DNA of 64,000 bases, from NCBI GenBank assembly GCA_965204915.1, contig OZ242023.1, positions 2,418,001 to 2,482,000 on the forward strand. Direction: 5' to 3'. The position numbers and the translations under genes are program-made. A model generated the notes under the pieces. The model did no database searches. It saw nothing but the letters and a program-made list of their open reading frames with translations, and was not told the DNA's origin. Positions 33,321 through 41,761 of the stretch are shown here, piece after piece. This DNA comes from HK1 sp965204915 (GTDB lineage: Bacteria; Pseudomonadota; Gammaproteobacteria; HK1). Each line of letters begins with the position of its first letter. Position 1 is the first letter of the stretch.

Positions 33321-33668
33321 CGCCGGAAACCGATCGCCGGACGGCGCGCATTCTCGCAGAAGTGGCGGACAAGCGGCACGTCACCCGCCATCGGGGCGGT
33401 CGAAGCGATCGGCGATCGGCGAACGGCGAACGGGAGCGGCGCGGCCGGCAGCCTCCACCGGCGCTGCTTCGCTTCCGCATCGGCTTGCTCGATCCCTGGG
33501 GCCGTCTTGCCGCCGCCGGGGGTCCGGTAGTCTTTTGCCCGTGAAGTCTTCGACAGAACGACGAAGATTTTTCCGCCAACCGGCGCTTGGTTCCGGCTAT
33601 GCCGGGTTGGGGTCTGCAATGGTCCGGTATAGTCCCGTCCGCCGAAGAGCCAGCGGAGGAGGAGCCGG
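33321..33668. other. Divergent intergenic region with second 77-bp repeat
   Basis: This 348-bp gap separates the divergent exporter and monooxygenase genes. It contains copy 2 of the 77-bp repeat and, just after it, a TATAGT box (33632-33637) that could be a -10 for the monooxygenase gene. No coding sequence is recognised. Confidence 0.5.
33538..33614. repeat. 77-bp interspersed repeat, copy 2
   Basis: It matches 11130-11206 with about five mismatches and the same orientation. It lies between divergent genes, about 55 bp upstream of the monooxygenase start. Confidence 0.75.
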
Positions 33669-35000
33669 ATGTCGGACCGCCGAATCGCCATGGTCGGCTT
33701 TCTGCAGGCGCAGAACTGCTCGAACCTCCCCGCGTCGTGGCGTCACCCCGAATCCGCGGGCGACTTCATGACCCCTGAGTACTACCGCCGGATCGCCCGC
33801 ACCCTGGAGGACGGCAAGTTCCATCTGGCGTTCTTCGACGACCGCCTCGCGATGCCGGATCGCTTCGGCGACGACTTCACCGAGTCGGTGCGCCACGGCG
33901 TGCGGGTGGTGAAGATGGACCCGATCCCCATCCTCTCGGTGATGGGCGCGGCGACGAGCCGGCTCGGGCTCGGCGCCACCTGCTCGACCACGTACTACGA
34001 GCCCTTCCACGTCGCGCGCCTGTTCGCGACCCTCGACCACATGACCGGGGGCCGGGCCGGCTGGAACGTGGTGACCTCGCTCAACGACTCCGAGGCCGCG
34101 AACTTCGGGGCGGACGGGGTCGCCGACCACGACGCGCGCTACGACCGCGCCGACGAGTTCGTGGAGGTGGTGCTCGCGCACTGGAAGGCGTGGGAGCCGG
34201 ACGCCATCGTGCTCGACAGGGCGGGCGGGGTGTTCGCGGACCCCTCGAAGGTGCGCCGCCTCGACCATCGCGGCCGGTACTTCCGCTCCCGCGGACCGTT
34301 CACCGTGCCCCCGTCGCCACAGGGCCGTCCGGTGGTCATCCAGGCCGGGCAGAGCGGGCGCGGGCGGGCGTTCGCGGTGCGCTGGGCCGAGGTCGTCTTC
34401 GCGATCTACCCCAACCTGGAGTTCGGGGCGCGCGCCTATGCGGAGACCCGCGCCCTCGCGGAGTCGGCGGGGCGCGATCCCGACGGATTCCGGATCGCGC
34501 CCGCCGTCTACACCACGGTGGGCGAGACGCAGGCCATGGCCGAAGACAAGGCCGCGTTCATCGACCGGCTCTCCCGGCCCGTCGACACCCTCGCCCTGCT
34601 GTCCGAGGCGCTCAACTTCGATTTCGCGACCAAGGCCCCCGACGATCCCTTCACCGACGAGGAGCTGCGCTCGATCAGCGGGTTGCAGGCGATCCGGGAT
34701 CGCGTGGTCCGCCTGAGCGGCAACCCCAACCCGACCCGGGACGACTTCGTGCGCTTCTCCAACCGGGGCACGGTGCGCGAGATGCCCCACTTCGTCGGCA
34801 CCGCCGCGATGGTCGCGGACCGGATGCAGGAGTGGTTCGAGCGCCCCGCCTGCGACGGCTTCGTCCTCGCCGCCACCCACGTCCCCGGAGCCTACGAGGA
34901 CTTCGTGCGCCTCGTGGTCCCCGAGCTCCAGCGCCGCGGCATCTACCACCGGGACTATGCGGGTGCGACCCTGCGGGAGAACCTCGGGCTCACCGGCTGA
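33669..35000 (+). CDS. LLM-class flavin-dependent monooxygenase (NtaA/SnaA/DszA type)
   Basis: This 443-residue luciferase-like monooxygenase is of the NtaA/SnaA/SoxA(DszA) subgroup, which uses reduced FMN from a partner reductase to oxidise chelators, sulfur heterocycles or alkyl-sulfur compounds. Supporting segments are LEDGKFHLAFFDDRLAMPDR, LGATCSTTYYEPFHVARLFA, TGGRAGWNVVTSLNDSEAAN (FMN-phosphate contact region) and GRPVVIQAGQSGRGRAFAVR. ATG 33669 follows GGAGGAGGAG. The length matches the family. No flavin reductase is next to it. The substrate is unknown. Confidence 0.88.
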   Translation: MSDRRIAMVGFLQAQNCSNLPASWRHPESAGDFMTPEYYRRIARTLEDGKFHLAFFDDRLAMPDRFGDDFTESVRHGVRVVKMDPIPILSVMGAATSRLGLGATCSTTYYEPFHVARLFATLDHMTGGRAGWNVVTSLNDSEAANFGADGVADHDARYDRADEFVEVVLAHWKAWEPDAIVLDRAGGVFADPSKVRRLDHRGRYFRSRGPFTVPPSPQGRPVVIQAGQSGRGRAFAVRWAEVVFAIYPNLEFGARAYAETRALAESAGRDPDGFRIAPAVYTTVGETQAMAEDKAAFIDRLSRPVDTLALLSEALNFDFATKAPDDPFTDEELRSISGLQAIRDRVVRLSGNPNPTRDDFVRFSNRGTVREMPHFVGTAAMVADRMQEWFERPACDGFVLAATHVPGAYEDFVRLVVPELQRRGIYHRDYAGATLRENLGLTG

Positions 35001-35239
35001 CGAGGCGGCCGCCCGGACCGGCGAGGCAGGCGGCACGGGACGTCCCCGGGAACGCCTCGCCCGGAATCCGGCTCGATCGCCAGGATGGCGGCGCCTCGAT
35101 GATTGCGCCCGGGGTGCGGGTCCGTGAACCCTGTCGGCCTGTCCGTGGTCCGATTGCGACATTCGCACGTGCGCAAAGCACGTGCCGTCGGCACAATGGC
35201 CGGCAGCCCTCCCCCGACCGTGCACCCACAGGCGTGCCA

Positions 35240-36340
35240 ATGCCGAACTTCCTCTTGCCCGGATACCGAGCCCCGTCCGTGCGGCTTGCGGTGTGGCTTG
35301 CGACGCTCCTTGCGGCGCTTCCCGCCGGGCCGGCGTTCGCGCAGGATGGCGGGAAGGGTCCGCCGCCCGCCCCGGTCGTGGTGGCGGTGGCCGAGAGCCG
35401 GATGCTCGCCCCCGTCACCTGGTATCCCGGCACCGTGATCAGCCGCAACCGGGCGCGGGTCGCGGCCGAGGTGGAAGGCCGGCTCGAATGGGTGGCGGAG
35501 GTCGGCGCCAAGATCGCCGAGGGCGAGGTGGTGGCCCGGCTCGACGACGCGCTGCTCCGGCAGTCGCTCGCGGAGGACGAAGCGGCGGTCGCCAGGGTAC
35601 GCGCCCGGCTCACCTATCTCGACGCGCAGGTGAAGCGGCTGGAGAAGCTGGTCACCCAGAACACCGCCACCCGCAGCCGCCTCGAAGAAGCGGTGGCCGA
35701 GCGCGACGTCGCGCGCAGCGAGCTGAGTGCGGCCCGCGCCCGTGTGGCGTTGACGCGAGAGCGTCTGGAACGAACGCGGATCAAGGCCCCTTTCGGCGGG
35801 ATCGTGACCGAAAGGGTGAGGCATGGCGGCGAATGGGCCAAGAGCGGTGAAGCGGTGGTGCGGATCGTCGATGCCGAATCGCTCGAAGTCCAGACCTGGA
35901 TCCCGATCGCCGCCCTCGCCTTCGTGCACGAGGGCAGCGAGCTGGCCCTTGCGACCAATCCGAGCCGCACCGAGGGCACGATCCGCACGATCGTGCCGGT
36001 CGGGGACAACCGCTCCCGGCTCTACGAGCTGCGGTTGCAGATCGACGGCGCGCGCTGGCCGGTGGGGCAGGACGTGAGGGTGGCGGTCCCCACCGCGGAG
36101 GCGCGCGAGGTCGTGGCCGTGCCCCGGGACGCGCTGGTGCTGCGCCGGGACGGGGCGGCCGTCTTCCGGGTCGATGAGAACGGCCTGGCGGAGCGCGTCG
36201 CGGTCACCCCCGGAATCGCGCAAGGGCCGCTCATCGAGGTCGACGGGATCGCCCCCGGCGACCGCGTCGTGACCCGCGGCGGCGAGCGGCTGCGGCCCGG
36301 CCAGCCGGTGGCGGTCAAGACGGCGGAGCCTCCGGCATGA
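35240..36340 (+). CDS. RND efflux periplasmic adaptor (membrane fusion protein)
   Basis: This 366-residue HlyD/AcrA-type adaptor has a signal peptide or N-terminal anchor (LAVWLATLLAALPAGPAFA). A biotinyl-lipoyl-like half follows (RARVAAEVEGRLEWVAEVGA, GEVVARLDD), then an alpha-hairpin (about residues 95-165), the second lipoyl half (RTRIKAPFGGIVTERV) and a beta-barrel domain with GQDVRVAVP. It would link an inner-membrane RND pump to an outer-membrane channel. The usual downstream pump gene is missing: the next 390 bp hold a hairpin and a duplicated segment, then ubiD. ATG 35240 lacks a strong ribosome site. Confidence 0.85.
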   Translation: MPNFLLPGYRAPSVRLAVWLATLLAALPAGPAFAQDGGKGPPPAPVVVAVAESRMLAPVTWYPGTVISRNRARVAAEVEGRLEWVAEVGAKIAEGEVVARLDDALLRQSLAEDEAAVARVRARLTYLDAQVKRLEKLVTQNTATRSRLEEAVAERDVARSELSAARARVALTRERLERTRIKAPFGGIVTERVRHGGEWAKSGEAVVRIVDAESLEVQTWIPIAALAFVHEGSELALATNPSRTEGTIRTIVPVGDNRSRLYELRLQIDGARWPVGQDVRVAVPTAEAREVVAVPRDALVLRRDGAAVFRVDENGLAERVAVTPGIAQGPLIEVDGIAPGDRVVTRGGERLRPGQPVAVKTAEPPA

Positions 36341-36353
36341 GCGGAACGTCTCT

Positions 36354-36394
36354 CCTGGGAACGGCGTGTCCCGTTGGGACACGCCGTTCCCAGG
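36354..36394. repeat. Perfect 19-bp stem hairpin after the adaptor gene
   Basis: CCTGGGAACGGCGTGTCCC and its exact reverse complement flank a GTT loop, 13 bp after the adaptor stop. It could act as a transcription terminator (no T-run) or be a palindromic mobile repeat. Confidence 0.75.
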
Positions 36395-36483
36395 ACACCT
36401 GGATTCCCGCTTGCGCGGGAATGACGGTGCTGAAATCGCGGGAATGACCAAGGTGGGCGAGACCCCCGTGCTCCCGGGACATG

Positions 36484-36720
36484 CCTCCTTGGGCGAAGCA
36501 CCCTCACGGCAGCCACGAGCCTTGTACAGGCAAGGGCCGCGATGCCCGAACAGCCCACGCCTCCGGCCCGTTGCGGGCGGGACGCCCGCGGCCCTCCGGG
36601 ACGCGCCGCTTCCAGGACACACCTCCTTGGACGAAGCACCCCCACGGCAGCCACAAGCCTTGTACAGGCAAGGGCCGCGATGCCCGAACAGCCCACGCCT
36701 CCGGCCCGTTGCGGGCGGGA
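36484..36720. repeat. 99-bp direct duplication upstream of ubiD
   Basis: 36484-36582 and 36622-36720 are near-identical (offset 138 bp), both running from CCTCCTTGG through GTACAGGCAAGGGCCGCGAT to GTTGCGGGCGGGA. The second copy ends 13 bp before the ubiD start and includes its upstream region. Confidence 0.85.
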
Positions 36721-36733
36721 GCGACGAGCCGCG

Positions 36734-38203
36734 ATGAAGTACGCCGATCTGCGCTCGTTCCTCGCCGCCCTGGAAGCGCGCGGGGAGCTCAAGCGCATCA
36801 CCGAGCCGGTCGATCCATACCTCGAAATGACCGAGGTCTGCGATCGGACCCTCCGTGCGGCGGGGCCGGCGTTGCTGTTCGAGCGCCCGAAAGGGCACGA
36901 CGTCCCGGTGCTCGGGAACCTGTTCGGAACACCGCAACGGGTCGCGCTCGCAATGGGCGCAGAGTCCGTCGATGCGCTGCGCGGGATCGGCGAGCTCCTC
37001 GCGTTCCTCAAGGCGCCCGATCCGCCCAAGGGGATGCGCGACGCCTGGAAGTCGCTGCCGGTCTTCAGGCGCGTCCTGGACATGGCGCCGCGCACCGTCA
37101 AGTCCGCGCCGTGGCACGCGGTGACCCTGGCCGGCGGCGACGTCGATCTCGGCCGCCTTCCCATCCAGACGTGCTGGCCGGACGACGCCGGGCCGCTCAT
37201 CACCTGGGCGCTGGTCATCACCCGCGGACCCTCCCGCGAGCGCGTCAACCTGGGGATCTACCGCCAGCAGGTCATCGGGCCGAACCGGGTGATCATGCGC
37301 TGGCTCGCCCACCGCGGCGGCGCCCTCGACTTCCGGCAATGGCGGCGCGAACGCCCCGGCGAGCCCTTCCCGGTCTCCGTCGCGCTCGGCGCCGACCCCG
37401 CGACGATGCTCGCGGCGGTCACCCCGGTGCCGGACTCGCTCTCCGAGCTCGCGTTCGCCGGATTGCTTCGCGGCGCCCGCACCGATCTCGTCGAGAGCGA
37501 TCTGAACGGATTGCCGACGCCGGCCAGCGCCGAGATCGTGCTCGAAGGCCACATCGCGCCCGGGGACGAGGCGCCGGAGGGTCCCTTCGGCGACCACACC
37601 GGCTACTACAACGAGGTGGAGCGCTTCCCGGTGTTCACCATCGAGCGCCTCCACCATCGCGAGGCGCCGATCTACCACAGCACCTACACCGGACGTCCGC
37701 CCGACGAACCGGCGGTGCTCGGGGTCGCGCTGAACGAGGTGTTCGTCCCGCTGCTGCGCAAGCAGTTCCCGGAGATCACGGACTTCTACCTGCCGCCGGA
37801 GGGCTGCTCGTACCGGGTGGCGATCGTCGCCATGCGCAAGGAGTACGCGGGCCACGCGAAGCGGGTGATGCTCGGCGTATGGTCCTTCCTGCGCCAGTTC
37901 ATGTACACCAAGCTCGTGATCGTCACCGACGACGACGTCGACGTCCGGGATTGGAAGGACGTCGTCTGGGCGCTCTCCACCCGGGTCGATCCCGCGCGCG
38001 ACACCACCTTCATCGAACGCTCGCCGATCGACTACCTGGACTTCGCGTCCCCGGTCGCGGGCCTCGGCTCCAAGATGGGAATCGACGCCACCTCGAAGTG
38101 GCCCGGCGAGACGGACCGCACCTGGGGCCGGCCCATCGCGATGAGCCCGGAGGTGAAGTCCCGGATCGACGCGGTCTGGGACAGGCTGGGGATCGACGGC
38201 TGA
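36734..38203 (+). CDS. ubiD: UbiD-family decarboxylase
   Basis: This 489-residue protein closely resembles 3-octaprenyl-4-hydroxybenzoate decarboxylase UbiD, which needs prenylated FMN from UbiX and acts in ubiquinone synthesis (E. coli UbiD is 497 residues). Landmarks are the N-terminal MKYADLRSFLAALEARGELK, the cofactor region NLGIYRQQVIGPNRVIMRWL, EGPFGDHTGYYNEVERFPVF, and the catalytic ERSPIDYLDFASP segment. ATG 36734 is the natural family start. The upstream extension falls in the 99-bp duplication. Only a weak purine-rich ribosome site is present. Confidence 0.93.
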   Translation: MKYADLRSFLAALEARGELKRITEPVDPYLEMTEVCDRTLRAAGPALLFERPKGHDVPVLGNLFGTPQRVALAMGAESVDALRGIGELLAFLKAPDPPKGMRDAWKSLPVFRRVLDMAPRTVKSAPWHAVTLAGGDVDLGRLPIQTCWPDDAGPLITWALVITRGPSRERVNLGIYRQQVIGPNRVIMRWLAHRGGALDFRQWRRERPGEPFPVSVALGADPATMLAAVTPVPDSLSELAFAGLLRGARTDLVESDLNGLPTPASAEIVLEGHIAPGDEAPEGPFGDHTGYYNEVERFPVFTIERLHHREAPIYHSTYTGRPPDEPAVLGVALNEVFVPLLRKQFPEITDFYLPPEGCSYRVAIVAMRKEYAGHAKRVMLGVWSFLRQFMYTKLVIVTDDDVDVRDWKDVVWALSTRVDPARDTTFIERSPIDYLDFASPVAGLGSKMGIDATSKWPGETDRTWGRPIAMSPEVKSRIDAVWDRLGIDG

Positions 38204-38407
38204 CGGTCCCCCGACCCTTGAAGCTGCCCGCGCCAAACGGGGCACGGCCAGCCCACCGACCCATCCCCGTAAAGCGGACCACTCATGTGCTACAAAACCG
38301 GACCGTTCCATTCGTTGCCGACACGCGCGAAACGGTGTCTCGACCCGGTTCGAGATCCGGGATAGACTTCGCCGCCCTTGATCGCGGAACCATCGCGAGG
38401 CGTCGAC

Positions 38408-38611
38408 ATGAAGGACGGCATCCATCCCGAGTACGGCGAGGTCACCGTGACCTGTAGCTGCGGGAATACGTTCAAGACCCGCTCGACCCTGACGGGAGAG
38501 CTTCAGCTCGACATCTGTTCACAGTGCCATCCCTTCTACACCGGTACGCAGAAGATCATGGACACCACGGGGCGGGTGGACAAGTTCCGGCGCAGGTACG
38601 CGCGGAGCTGA
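38408..38611 (+). CDS. rpmE: 50S ribosomal protein L31
   Basis: This 67-residue protein begins MKDGIHPEYGEVTVTCSCGN. It carries the zinc-type cysteines C16, C18, C37 and C40 (CSC ... CSQC) followed by HPFYTGTQK and VDKFRRRY, matching L31 of the zinc-binding RpmE class. A GAGG lies about 10 nt before ATG 38408. It is a single gene, placed about 200 bp after ubiD. Confidence 0.96.
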   Translation: MKDGIHPEYGEVTVTCSCGNTFKTRSTLTGELQLDICSQCHPFYTGTQKIMDTTGRVDKFRRRYARS

Positions 38612-39341
38612 GCGCGTTCCCGGGCGTCCCCGCCCCCTCTTTCGCGCTCGCCCCCGAGCGATTCCGCCGGCTCCATGGACCGCACCGCCTCCGCTTCGCA
38701 ACGAAGCGCCGCGCCCGGACGCTTGCGGCCAACCCCCGCACGCCAATGCCCACCGCGGCGATGGGGTATACGGGGGTCCGTCCATCATCGCCCCCCGGTC
38801 CTCTACTACGTCAGGCGCTCGGATCGCCGTCGAGACCGCGGGGAATTGTGCACCTGCGCCGGGCACTGCTCCACCCCGCAGGTCCCACTTGGACGCGGTA
38901 CTTCACGCGCGATCTGATTGGATGCCGCTAACCGCATGGTGCTTGGGAGAAAACCGGAGCTGTCCACAATTTCTGTGAATAAATCTGTGGAAAAAAACCT
39001 CGCAGGACACGTAACCCCGCGTCACGATTGGCCTTTCGACAACTTTGCCAAAATATCGCCAATTCCAGAAAAATTTATTATTAATCAATCAGTTATAGAA
39101 AAAACAAAACGATCTTCGGCCAACTGTGCGGTCCATGACGGCGGCGAAGCGCGCCGGCCCGGCCGCATGTGCATGATTTGATTCCCATTGACGGGAAGCG
39201 GTGGACTTTTCGAGCCGCCGCGGTTCGGATGATGCCGGAGCATCGGCGGCAAGGGCCGGCCGTGCTCCCCCGGACCGGCGCCGCCGACGGCTCCCGCTCT
39301 CCTCCTCGGACAGGGTCCGGCCCGGCGGTGCGCGCCGGGCG
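38612..39341. other. Long gene-free region with AT-rich, DnaA-box-like cluster
   Basis: From 38612 to about 38930 the sequence is GC-rich with no credible gene. From 38950 to 39120 it turns sharply AT-rich. It holds TGTCCACAA (38961-38969), TGTGAATAA (38974-38982, reverse of the DnaA box TTATTCACA) and TGTGGAAAA (38986-38994), then AAAAATTTATTATTAATCAA. This looks like an origin-type DnaA-box and unwinding element. 39121-39341 is GC-rich downstream sequence of engB. Confidence 0.45.
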
Positions 39342-40016
39342 TCATTCGCCCCGGCTCCCCCCCTCCCCTTCGGCCGCCGGAGCGATTTCCCGTCCGCTTC
39401 CTGTCCGCGACAGGGGCTCCGAGTCTCCTCCGAGCCAAGCATCCAGACCCTCCGCGAGCTCCCGGCGGCCGATCTGCTTCGTGGCGGAGAACGTCATCGC
39501 ACGCGCCGTAGCGCCGCATCCGGCGAGGCTTTCGCGGACCTCGGCCACGGCGGCGGCCCGCCGCCCGCGGGCGAGCTTGTCGGCCTTGGTGAGTACCACC
39601 AGGACCGGACGGCGCGCGGCGCGGCACCCATCGAGCAGGGTCGTGTCCAGCTCGGTGAGGGGGTGGCGGATGTCCATCAGCACCACGACCCCGGCCAGCG
39701 ATTTCCTCGATTCCAGGTACCGGCCGACGAGGGCGCCCCACTCCCGGCTCATCGAGCGGGGCACCTTGGCGTAGCCGTACCCCGGCAGGTCCACGAGCCG
39801 GCGCCGTTCGTCGATCTCGAAGAAATTGATCAGCCGGGTGCGGCCGGGGGTCCGGCTGGTTCGGGCGAGGTGGCGCCGGCCGGTGAGCGCGTTGATCGCG
39901 CTCGACTTCCCGGCGTTCGACCGCCCCGCGAACGCCACCTCGCAGCCGCGGTCGGGCGGAAGGTCGCGGATGCGGGCGACGCTCGCGAGGAATCGGGCCT
40001 GGCGGTAGTCGACCAT
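39342..40016 (-). CDS. engB: Ribosome biogenesis GTP-binding protein EngB (YihA/YsxC)
   Basis: This 224-residue TrmE-Era-EngA-like GTPase acts in 50S subunit assembly. It has G1 GRSNAGKSS (31-39), a G2 Thr in SRTPGRTRLINFF, G3 DLPGYGYAKV, G4 TKAD and G5 SATKQ. ATG 40016 (MVDYRQARFL) is the family start. A longer N-terminal extension to 40085 is unlikely. The last ~25 residues (GSGREIAPAAEGEGGSRGE) extend past the normal end. It is divergent from cytochrome c4, and the engB-cc4-dsbA order is typical of gammaproteobacteria near polA. Confidence 0.95.
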   Translation of the reverse strand: MVDYRQARFLASVARIRDLPPDRGCEVAFAGRSNAGKSSAINALTGRRHLARTSRTPGRTRLINFFEIDERRRLVDLPGYGYAKVPRSMSREWGALVGRYLESRKSLAGVVVLMDIRHPLTELDTTLLDGCRAARRPVLVVLTKADKLARGRRAAAVAEVRESLAGCGATARAMTFSATKQIGRRELAEGLDAWLGGDSEPLSRTGSGREIAPAAEGEGGSRGE

Positions 40017-40141
40017 CGATGCAGGCGTTCCGGCGGTGGTGCGGGGATCCGGGGCGGCCGCGCATCGTACGGACGATGCGCGCATCTTGCTGCGGACGAT
40101 ACGGCGGACGAAGGATGGCCCCGGCGGCCCGGTGGTGCAAG

Positions 40142-40170
40142 TTGACCCCGTTTTCGCGCGTTGCTATAAG
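40142..40170 (+). promoter_or_regulatory. Sigma-70 promoter for cytochrome c4
   Basis: TTGACC (40142-40147), a 17-nt spacer and TATAAG (40165-40170) form a near-consensus promoter about 78 bp before the cytochrome start, in the divergent gap with engB. Confidence 0.75.
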
Positions 40171-40247
40171 CCCGCTTCGTTTCGCAACCCCGCCCCCCGT
40201 TCGCCCGCCGGGGCGAGCCGTTTCGGAATCATCCGGAGGAACCGGTC

Positions 40248-40850
40248 TTGAAGCAACGTCTGACCACGGTCCTGCTGTGCGCGGCCGTCTCGTTCAACGT
40301 ACTCGCCGGCGACCCGGCCGCGGGCGAGGCGAAGGCCGCGATCTGCACGAGCTGCCACGGACCGGCCGGCAACAGCGTCAATCCCGAGTGGCCGAAGCTC
40401 GCCGGCCAGCATGCCGGGTACACCGCGAAGCAGATCCACGACTTCAAGGCCGGCGTGACCCGTAGCGACGCGCTGATGGCGCCGATGATCGCGGGACTGT
40501 CCGATCGGGACATCGACGACATCGCGGCCTACTACGCGGCCCAGACGAGCACCGGCGGGTTCGTGAGCGAGGCGCTGCACGCGCTCGGCGAGCGCATCTA
40601 CCGGGGCGGCAACCTGGAATCGGGGGTGCCGGCGTGCATCGCATGCCACGGCCCCGGAGGCGCCGGCAACGACCCGGCGGGATTTCCCCGTCTGGCCGGC
40701 CAGCATGCGGCCTACACCGCGAAGCAGCTCGATGACTGGCGCACCGGGAGCCGGGCGAACGACCCGAACGGGATGATGGCCGACGCGGTGCGTTACCTCA
40801 CCCCCGGAGAGATACAGGCGGTCAGCGAGTACATCGCGGGGCTGCACTGA
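40248..40850 (+). CDS. Diheme cytochrome c4
   Basis: This 200-residue periplasmic cytochrome has two heme-attachment sites, CTSCH (33-37) and CIACH (130-134), each followed by the c4 pattern KLAGQHAGYTAKQ / RLAGQHAAYTAKQ. Axial Met ligands are likely in the MAPMIAGL and MMADAV segments. A signal peptide covers about residues 1-20 (LLCAAVSFNVLA). The start is TTG 40248, chosen because a perfect GGAGGA sits 7 nt upstream and no ATG fits. It transfers electrons to terminal oxidases. It is followed in the same direction by dsbA, a gammaproteobacterial arrangement. Confidence 0.93.
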   Translation: MKQRLTTVLLCAAVSFNVLAGDPAAGEAKAAICTSCHGPAGNSVNPEWPKLAGQHAGYTAKQIHDFKAGVTRSDALMAPMIAGLSDRDIDDIAAYYAAQTSTGGFVSEALHALGERIYRGGNLESGVPACIACHGPGGAGNDPAGFPRLAGQHAAYTAKQLDDWRTGSRANDPNGMMADAVRYLTPGEIQAVSEYIAGLH

Positions 40851-41014
40851 GCCCCGACGAGCATGGACGGTCCCGCACGGCCCCGCGCGGAGCATCCGGT
40901 CCACTCCGGCCGGTGGCGCAGGAGGCGCGGAGAACTTTTTCCCGCCGGCGGGTCTTACCTTTCCCGCCACTCGATTCTTTTCCCGGGTGGGCCAACCCCG
41001 AGCCGGAGACACCG

Positions 41015-41665
41015 ATGATGAACCGATGGCTGTGCCGTCTTGCCGCGATCGCATGGATTGCCGCCGCATCCCACGCCGGCGCCCAGTCCGCGGGAGTCGA
41101 CGTCGAGGGCAGGTACGAAGTCCTGCAACCTCCCCAACTGACCGAGACCGGCGATCGGATCGAGGTCGTGGACGTGTTCTGGTACGGCTGCCCCGCCTGC
41201 TACCGCTTCCTTCCGGTCATGGAGGCGTTCGAGCGGGACAAGCCCGAGTACGTCGAGGTCCGGCGGCTGCCGGCGGTCTTTCGCGAGAACTGGGCCGCCC
41301 ACGCCCGCGCCTACCACACCGCCCGGATCCTCGGGGTCGCCGAGGAAACGCACCGGGCGCTGTTCGACGAGATCCATGCGAACCAGCGGCCCACCGACAC
41401 CCGGGAAACCCTGGGTGCGTTCTTCGAGCGGCACGGCGTCGACCGGGCCGAGTTCGATCGGACCTACGATTCGTTCGCGGTGGAATCCATGGTCCGCAAG
41501 TCCGTCCTGATGCAGCAGCGCTACGGGATCCGGGGCACGCCGTCGGTCATCGTCAACGGCAAGTACCGGATCACGGGCCGCCTCGCGGGCAGCTACGAGA
41601 ACATGATCGAGATTGCCCGCGCACTCGCCGACAGGGAATACGAGGCGCAACGCGCAACGAACTGA
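41015..41665 (+). CDS. dsbA: Thiol:disulfide interchange protein DsbA
   Basis: This 216-residue periplasmic thioredoxin-fold oxidase has a signal peptide (LAAIAWIAAASHAGAQ), the active site FWYGCPACYRF (C59-P-A-C62) and the cis-proline loop IRGTPSVIVNGKYRITG. The helical insertion domain in between (RAYHTARILGVAEETHRALF) is of DsbA type. The CPAC dipeptide differs from the E. coli CPHC, which may alter redox potential. ATG 41015 follows GGAG, and a second ATG at 41018 is an equal option. It is probably transcribed after cytochrome c4. Confidence 0.93.
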   Translation: MMNRWLCRLAAIAWIAAASHAGAQSAGVDVEGRYEVLQPPQLTETGDRIEVVDVFWYGCPACYRFLPVMEAFERDKPEYVEVRRLPAVFRENWAAHARAYHTARILGVAEETHRALFDEIHANQRPTDTRETLGAFFERHGVDRAEFDRTYDSFAVESMVRKSVLMQQRYGIRGTPSVIVNGKYRITGRLAGSYENMIEIARALADREYEAQRATN

Positions 41666-41761
41666 ACGACGCCCCGAGGGCAGGCCGTTCCCCCGGCATC
41701 ATGGCCCCCGGCCCGGGGTCCCCGTTCACCCGGCGCCGGACCTCCCTCCCCGGGCCCCGGC

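Larger units (their letters stand above)
36341..36733. other. Repeat-filled gap between adaptor gene and ubiD
   Basis: The 393-bp gap contains a perfect 19-bp stem hairpin, a dRS3-like ATTCCCGCTTGCGCGGGAAT hairpin near 36402-36423, and a 99-bp direct duplication. No gene is recognised. In-frame extension of ubiD into this region is a compositional artefact. Confidence 0.6.

Noticed and set aside
34955..38425. 1156-codon minus-strand open frame across the adaptor and ubiD genes
   Set aside because: It spans two well-supported plus-strand genes and the repeat region between them. No conserved motif is seen, so it is a GC-driven antisense frame.
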